Below are positions 61,066 through 64,000 of a stretch of DNA of 64,000 bases, in pieces. Each line of letters starts with the position of its first letter. The first letter of the stretch is position 1. The translations under genes were made by a program, and so were the position numbers. This DNA is from Rhizobacter sp. (GTDB taxonomy: Bacteria > Pseudomonadota > Gammaproteobacteria > Burkholderiales > Burkholderiaceae_C), in assembly GCA_019635355.1 (NCBI GenBank), contig JAHBZQ010000001.1:434001-498000 (forward strand), in the 5' to 3' direction. The notes below the pieces were generated by a model. It ran no database searches. It had not been told where the DNA came from and saw only the letters and a program-made list of their open reading frames with translations.

Positions 61066-61932
61066 ATGCACGAACCACGCCTGAACCATGTGCAATGCCT
61101 TGACAGCCAGGGCCTGCACCGCATGGCTTACTGGGAGTGGGGCGACCCGGCGAACCCAAAGGTGCTGGTGTGCGTGCATGGCCTGTCCCGGCAAGGGCGT
61201 GACTTCGACACGCTCGCGCAGGCGATAAGCGCCGAGTACCGGGTGGTCTGCCCAGACGTGGTCGGGCGCGGGCAGTCCGACTGGCTGGCAGATCCGTCGG
61301 GCTACCAGATCCCCGCCTACGCGGCCGACATGGTGACGCTGCTCGCGCGGCTCAACGCTGGCACGGTGCATTGGGTGGGCACCTCGATGGGCGGTCTCAT
61401 CGGGCTGGTGGTCGCGGCGCTCAAGCACTCGCCGGTGTCGCGCCTCGTGCTGAACGACGTGGGGCCGGTGGTCGAAGCCGATGCGCTCGCACGCATCGGC
61501 AGCTACCTCGGCGCGCCGGTGCGCTGGAAGAGCCTGGAGGAAGCGGCCGACGCGCTGTGGGCGATCTCGCAGGGCTTCGGCCCGCACACCCGCGAGCAGT
61601 GGCTGGCGCTGACGAGGCCGATGCTCAAGGCCGACGGCGACGGGTTCATCCCGCACTACGACCTCGACATCGCGGTGCCGTTTCGCAGTCTCTCGCCCGA
61701 GATGGTGAAGGCGGGTGAAGCGCAGGTGTGGGCGATGTACGAAAGCCTGCGCTGCCGTGTCTTGCTGCTGCGCGGGGCCGACTCCGACCTCCTGTCGCCC
61801 GCCACCGCCAAGGCGATGACCGAGCGCGGCCCCAAGGCCGAGCTGCGCGAGTTCGCCGGCGTGGGCCACGCCCCGATGCTGAATTCGGCCGACCAGGTCT
61901 CGGCGGTGCGGGAGTTCCTGCTCCGGCCATGA
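61066..61932 (+). CDS. Alpha/beta hydrolase
   Basis: 288 residues, cytoplasmic. Seen: oxyanion motif VHGLSRQGRDFDTLA, nucleophile elbow HWVGTSMGGLIGLVVA, acid in RGADSDLLSP and His in GVGHAPMLN, a complete triad. Lipase/esterase-like; some relatives act on polyhydroxybutyrate oligomers, and the divergent bdhA makes 3-hydroxybutyrate-ester hydrolysis an attractive guess, nothing more. ATG 61066 chosen over the upstream GTG at 61027. Confidence 0.88.
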   Translation: MHEPRLNHVQCLDSQGLHRMAYWEWGDPANPKVLVCVHGLSRQGRDFDTLAQAISAEYRVVCPDVVGRGQSDWLADPSGYQIPAYAADMVTLLARLNAGTVHWVGTSMGGLIGLVVAALKHSPVSRLVLNDVGPVVEADALARIGSYLGAPVRWKSLEEAADALWAISQGFGPHTREQWLALTRPMLKADGDGFIPHYDLDIAVPFRSLSPEMVKAGEAQVWAMYESLRCRVLLLRGADSDLLSPATAKAMTERGPKAELREFAGVGHAPMLNSADQVSAVREFLLRP

Positions 61933-61939
61933 CGCGCCC

Positions 61940-64000
61940 ATGAAGACTGGCCCGTCGGACGGCCGCACCCCGGCCGCCGCCATCGTCCAACTCGCCGACG
62001 TCGACCCCGACGACAGCCGCGAGGCCGAGGTCTCGCAGCTCGCCCGCGCGCGTGCGTTTGCCGAGCCGCTGCTCACAGGCCAGGTGCTCGACACCGGAGA
62101 AGACGCGCTCGTGCACGCCGAGGGCGTGGCCAACATCCTGCTCGGCATCGGCGCCGCGCCCTCGATGGGGGCGGCGGCGTACCTCGTCTATGCCGGCGAC
62201 TACCTCGCCAAGCCCGACGAGATGGTGAGCAAGGCCTTCGGGCCCTCGTATGCCGGGCTGGTCACGCACACCCGCAAGCTGGTGCAGATCCAGCGCGCGG
62301 CCCGCGAAGCCCGGGTGCAGGACGAGAAGCGTGCCGAGCAGACGGAGCGCGTGCGCAAGATGCTGCTGGCGTTCTCGCGCGACTTGCGGGTGGTGCTGCT
62401 GCGCCTGGCTTCGCGCCTGCAGACGCTGCGCCACTACGCGCTGAGCAAGCAGCCGTGCCCGGTGCTGCTCGCGCGCGAGTCGATGCAGGTGTTTGCGCCG
62501 CTCGCGAGCCGCCTGGGCATCTGGCAGATCAAGTGGGAGCTGGAGGACCTGGCCTTCCGTTTCCTCGAGCCCGAGTCTTACCGCATGGTGGCCAAGCTGC
62601 TCGACGAGAAGCGCGTCGAGCGCGAGCAGGGCGTCGAGGCGTTCCGCCAGCTGCTGGGCGAGGAGCTCGCGCGCGCCGGCCTGAAAGCCGAGGTGCAGGG
62701 CCGGCCCAAGCACCTCTACAGCATCTGGAAGAAGATGCGCGGCAAGGGCCTCGACATCGACCATGTCTTCGACGTGCGCGCCGTGCGCGTGATCGTGGCC
62801 GACGTGCGCGACTGTTATGCGGTGCTGAGCCGGGTGCACGAGGTGTGGCGGCCAGTCGCGGGCGAGTTCGACGACTACATCGCCAAGCCGAAGCCGAACG
62901 GCTACCAGTCGCTGCACACCGTGGTGCTCGACGCGCAAGGGCGGCCGGTGGAGGTGCAGATCCGCACGCGGGCGATGCATGAACACGCCGAGCATGGTGT
63001 GGCCGCGCATTGGGCCTACAAGGAGGCCGGGGCGAAGGGCTATGCGGGCGTCAGCGCCGCGGGCGATTTCGATGCGCAGGTGGCCGAGGCCCGCAAGGCG
63101 GTGCTTCGGCAGCTGCTGGCGTGGGAGCGCGACTTCGTCGAAGCGGGTGACGACGCCGAGCTCAAGGAAGGTGTCTTCGACGACCGCATCTACGTGTTCA
63201 CGCCGCAAGCCGCGGTGATCGAGCTGCCGGCCGGCGCGACGCCGATCGACTTTGCCTACGCGGTGCACACCAACCTCGGCCACCGCTGCCGCGGCGCCAA
63301 GGTCGACGGCGCGATGGTGCCGCTCAACACAGCGTTGCAGAGCGGCCAGACGGTCGAGGTGAGCACGATCAAGGAGGGCGGGCCTTCGCTCGACTGGCTC
63401 AACCCTGAACTCGGCTACCTGCAAAGCCAACGCTCGAAGGCCAAGGTGCGGGCGTGGTTCAACGCGCTGGCCCTGCAAGACACGATTGCACGTGGCCGAG
63501 AGGCCGTCGAGAAGCTGCTGCAACGCGAAGGCCGCACGGCCATGAAGCTCGACGACCTGGCCACGCAGCTCGGCTTTCGCAACGCCGAGGCCTTGTTCGA
63601 GGTGGTGGGCAAGGACGAGTTCTCCCTGCGCAACATCGAGAATCTGCTGCGCCCGGCTGAGCCCGCGCCACCGGCCGACGACACGATCACCTTGCGCAAG
63701 CCGAGTGCCGAAGGGCCGGGCAAGGGCGGGGTGCTGGTGGTGGGCGTGGAGAGCCTGCTCACGAGCCTGGCCCGCTGCTGCCGGCCCGCGCCGCCCGATG
63801 CGATCGGCGGCTACGTCACGCGTGGCAAGGGTGTGGCCATCCACCGTGCCGACTGCATCAACTTCCGCCAGATGGCCGCGCGCACGCCAGAGCGCGTGAT
63901 CAGCGTGGCCTGGGGCGCGGCGAGGGGCGACAAGCCGGCGCTTTACCCCGTGGACGTGCTGGTCGAAGCCGCCGACCGGCAAGGGCTGCTGCGCGACATC
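61940..64000 (+). CDS. relA: RelA-type (p)ppGpp synthetase (3' truncated by window edge)
   Basis: Stringent-response enzyme making (p)ppGpp from GTP/GDP and ATP. 687 residues visible, reading off the window edge. Degenerate HD region: the position of the LLHDVIED motif reads LVYAGDYLA, so hydrolase activity is absent. The synthetase domain is intact: GRPKHLYSIWKKM, DVRAVRVIVADVRDC and EFDDYIAKPKPNGYQSLHT (EFDD marks monofunctional RelA rather than SpoT). TGS domain with DRIYVFTPQAAVIELP follows, then the zinc-finger/ACT region with CCRPAPPDAIGGY. It starts 7 bases after the hydrolase stop. Confidence 0.94.
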   Translation, partial: MKTGPSDGRTPAAAIVQLADVDPDDSREAEVSQLARARAFAEPLLTGQVLDTGEDALVHAEGVANILLGIGAAPSMGAAAYLVYAGDYLAKPDEMVSKAFGPSYAGLVTHTRKLVQIQRAAREARVQDEKRAEQTERVRKMLLAFSRDLRVVLLRLASRLQTLRHYALSKQPCPVLLARESMQVFAPLASRLGIWQIKWELEDLAFRFLEPESYRMVAKLLDEKRVEREQGVEAFRQLLGEELARAGLKAEVQGRPKHLYSIWKKMRGKGLDIDHVFDVRAVRVIVADVRDCYAVLSRVHEVWRPVAGEFDDYIAKPKPNGYQSLHTVVLDAQGRPVEVQIRTRAMHEHAEHGVAAHWAYKEAGAKGYAGVSAAGDFDAQVAEARKAVLRQLLAWERDFVEAGDDAELKEGVFDDRIYVFTPQAAVIELPAGATPIDFAYAVHTNLGHRCRGAKVDGAMVPLNTALQSGQTVEVSTIKEGGPSLDWLNPELGYLQSQRSKAKVRAWFNALALQDTIARGREAVEKLLQREGRTAMKLDDLATQLGFRNAEALFEVVGKDEFSLRNIENLLRPAEPAPPADDTITLRKPSAEGPGKGGVLVVGVESLLTSLARCCRPAPPDAIGGYVTRGKGVAIHRADCINFRQMAARTPERVISVAWGAARGDKPALYPVDVLVEAADRQGLLRDI

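Noticed and set aside
61646..63982. 778-codon minus-strand ORF opposite relA
   Set aside because: Shadow of relA, which has clear synthetase and TGS motifs but is open at the window edge.

Overview
The window is GC-rich chromosomal DNA with tightly packed, often overlapping genes and no RNA genes, phage or insertion sequences. Gene content and order (alaA-hom-thrC followed by molybdenum-cofactor genes and crcB-clpB, SorAB-like sulfite oxidase, mfd-serB, ispD-ispF, ompR-envZ) and a palindromic repeat whose translation reads VRAEPVEALRQAQGERS point to a betaproteobacterium of the order Burkholderiales, plausibly the Rubrivivax/Leptothrix/Rhizobacter side. That assignment is inferred from protein character, not from a database search.

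Layout. 1-4.5 kb: 3' truncated moaA, an NlpC/P60 hydrolase, and an acuI-prpE pair that could turn acryloyl-CoA and propionate into central metabolites. 4.5-9.5 kb: phoH with an unusual leader (promoter, mini-ORF, perfect-palindrome terminator), an OafA-type acyltransferase, bcp peroxiredoxin and an Mth938-like protein. 9.6-21.8 kb: alaA-hom-thrC amino-acid genes, then mobB-moeA-moaD and moaE-crcB, the Mo genes being split by a HAD hydrolase, a DapA-like aldolase on the other strand and a lipoprotein hydrolase; clpB follows with a sigma-32-like promoter. 21.8-27.6 kb: the first of two paralogous, unrecognised proteins with a roadblock/LC7-like C-terminus, nadB, an AraC regulator, a YtkA-like lipoprotein and a di-heme peroxidase. 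27.6-33 kb: a four-gene minus-strand operon (hotdog protein, enoyl-CoA hydratase, acyl-CoA ligase, nitronate monooxygenase-like enzyme) plus a divergent crotonase. 33-38.9 kb: nadA-nadC-comFB, a secreted alpha/beta hydrolase, the second roadblock-like paralogue, and a Cache-domain protein behind a 565-base structured gap. 38.9-45.7 kb: AraC regulator, MFS transporter and ThDP enzyme; then SorA/SorB-like sulfite oxidase genes divergent from a phosphonate-type binding protein fused to a rhodanese. 45.8-52.4 kb: RraA-like protein, a chemotaxis receptor with a sigma-28-like promoter, serB and mfd; mfd carries a palindromic repeat inserted in frame. 52.4-64 kb: ispD-ispF, ompR-envZ-metallophosphoesterase with a large inverted repeat at the promoter, DUF1800-DUF1501-SIMPL genes, 3-hydroxybutyrate dehydrogenase, an esterase-like hydrolase and a 3' truncated synthetase-type relA.

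Connections. The molybdenum-cofactor genes can serve the SorA molybdoenzyme in the same window, and the rhodanese fusion beside it suggests a periplasmic sulfur-oxidation or sulfur-sensing module. All three genes for de novo quinolinate/NAD synthesis are here but in two separate places. Best candidates for undescribed biology are the two roadblock-like paralogues, the phoH leader with a translated terminator, the binding-protein/rhodanese fusion next to sulfite oxidase, and the in-frame repeat in mfd.
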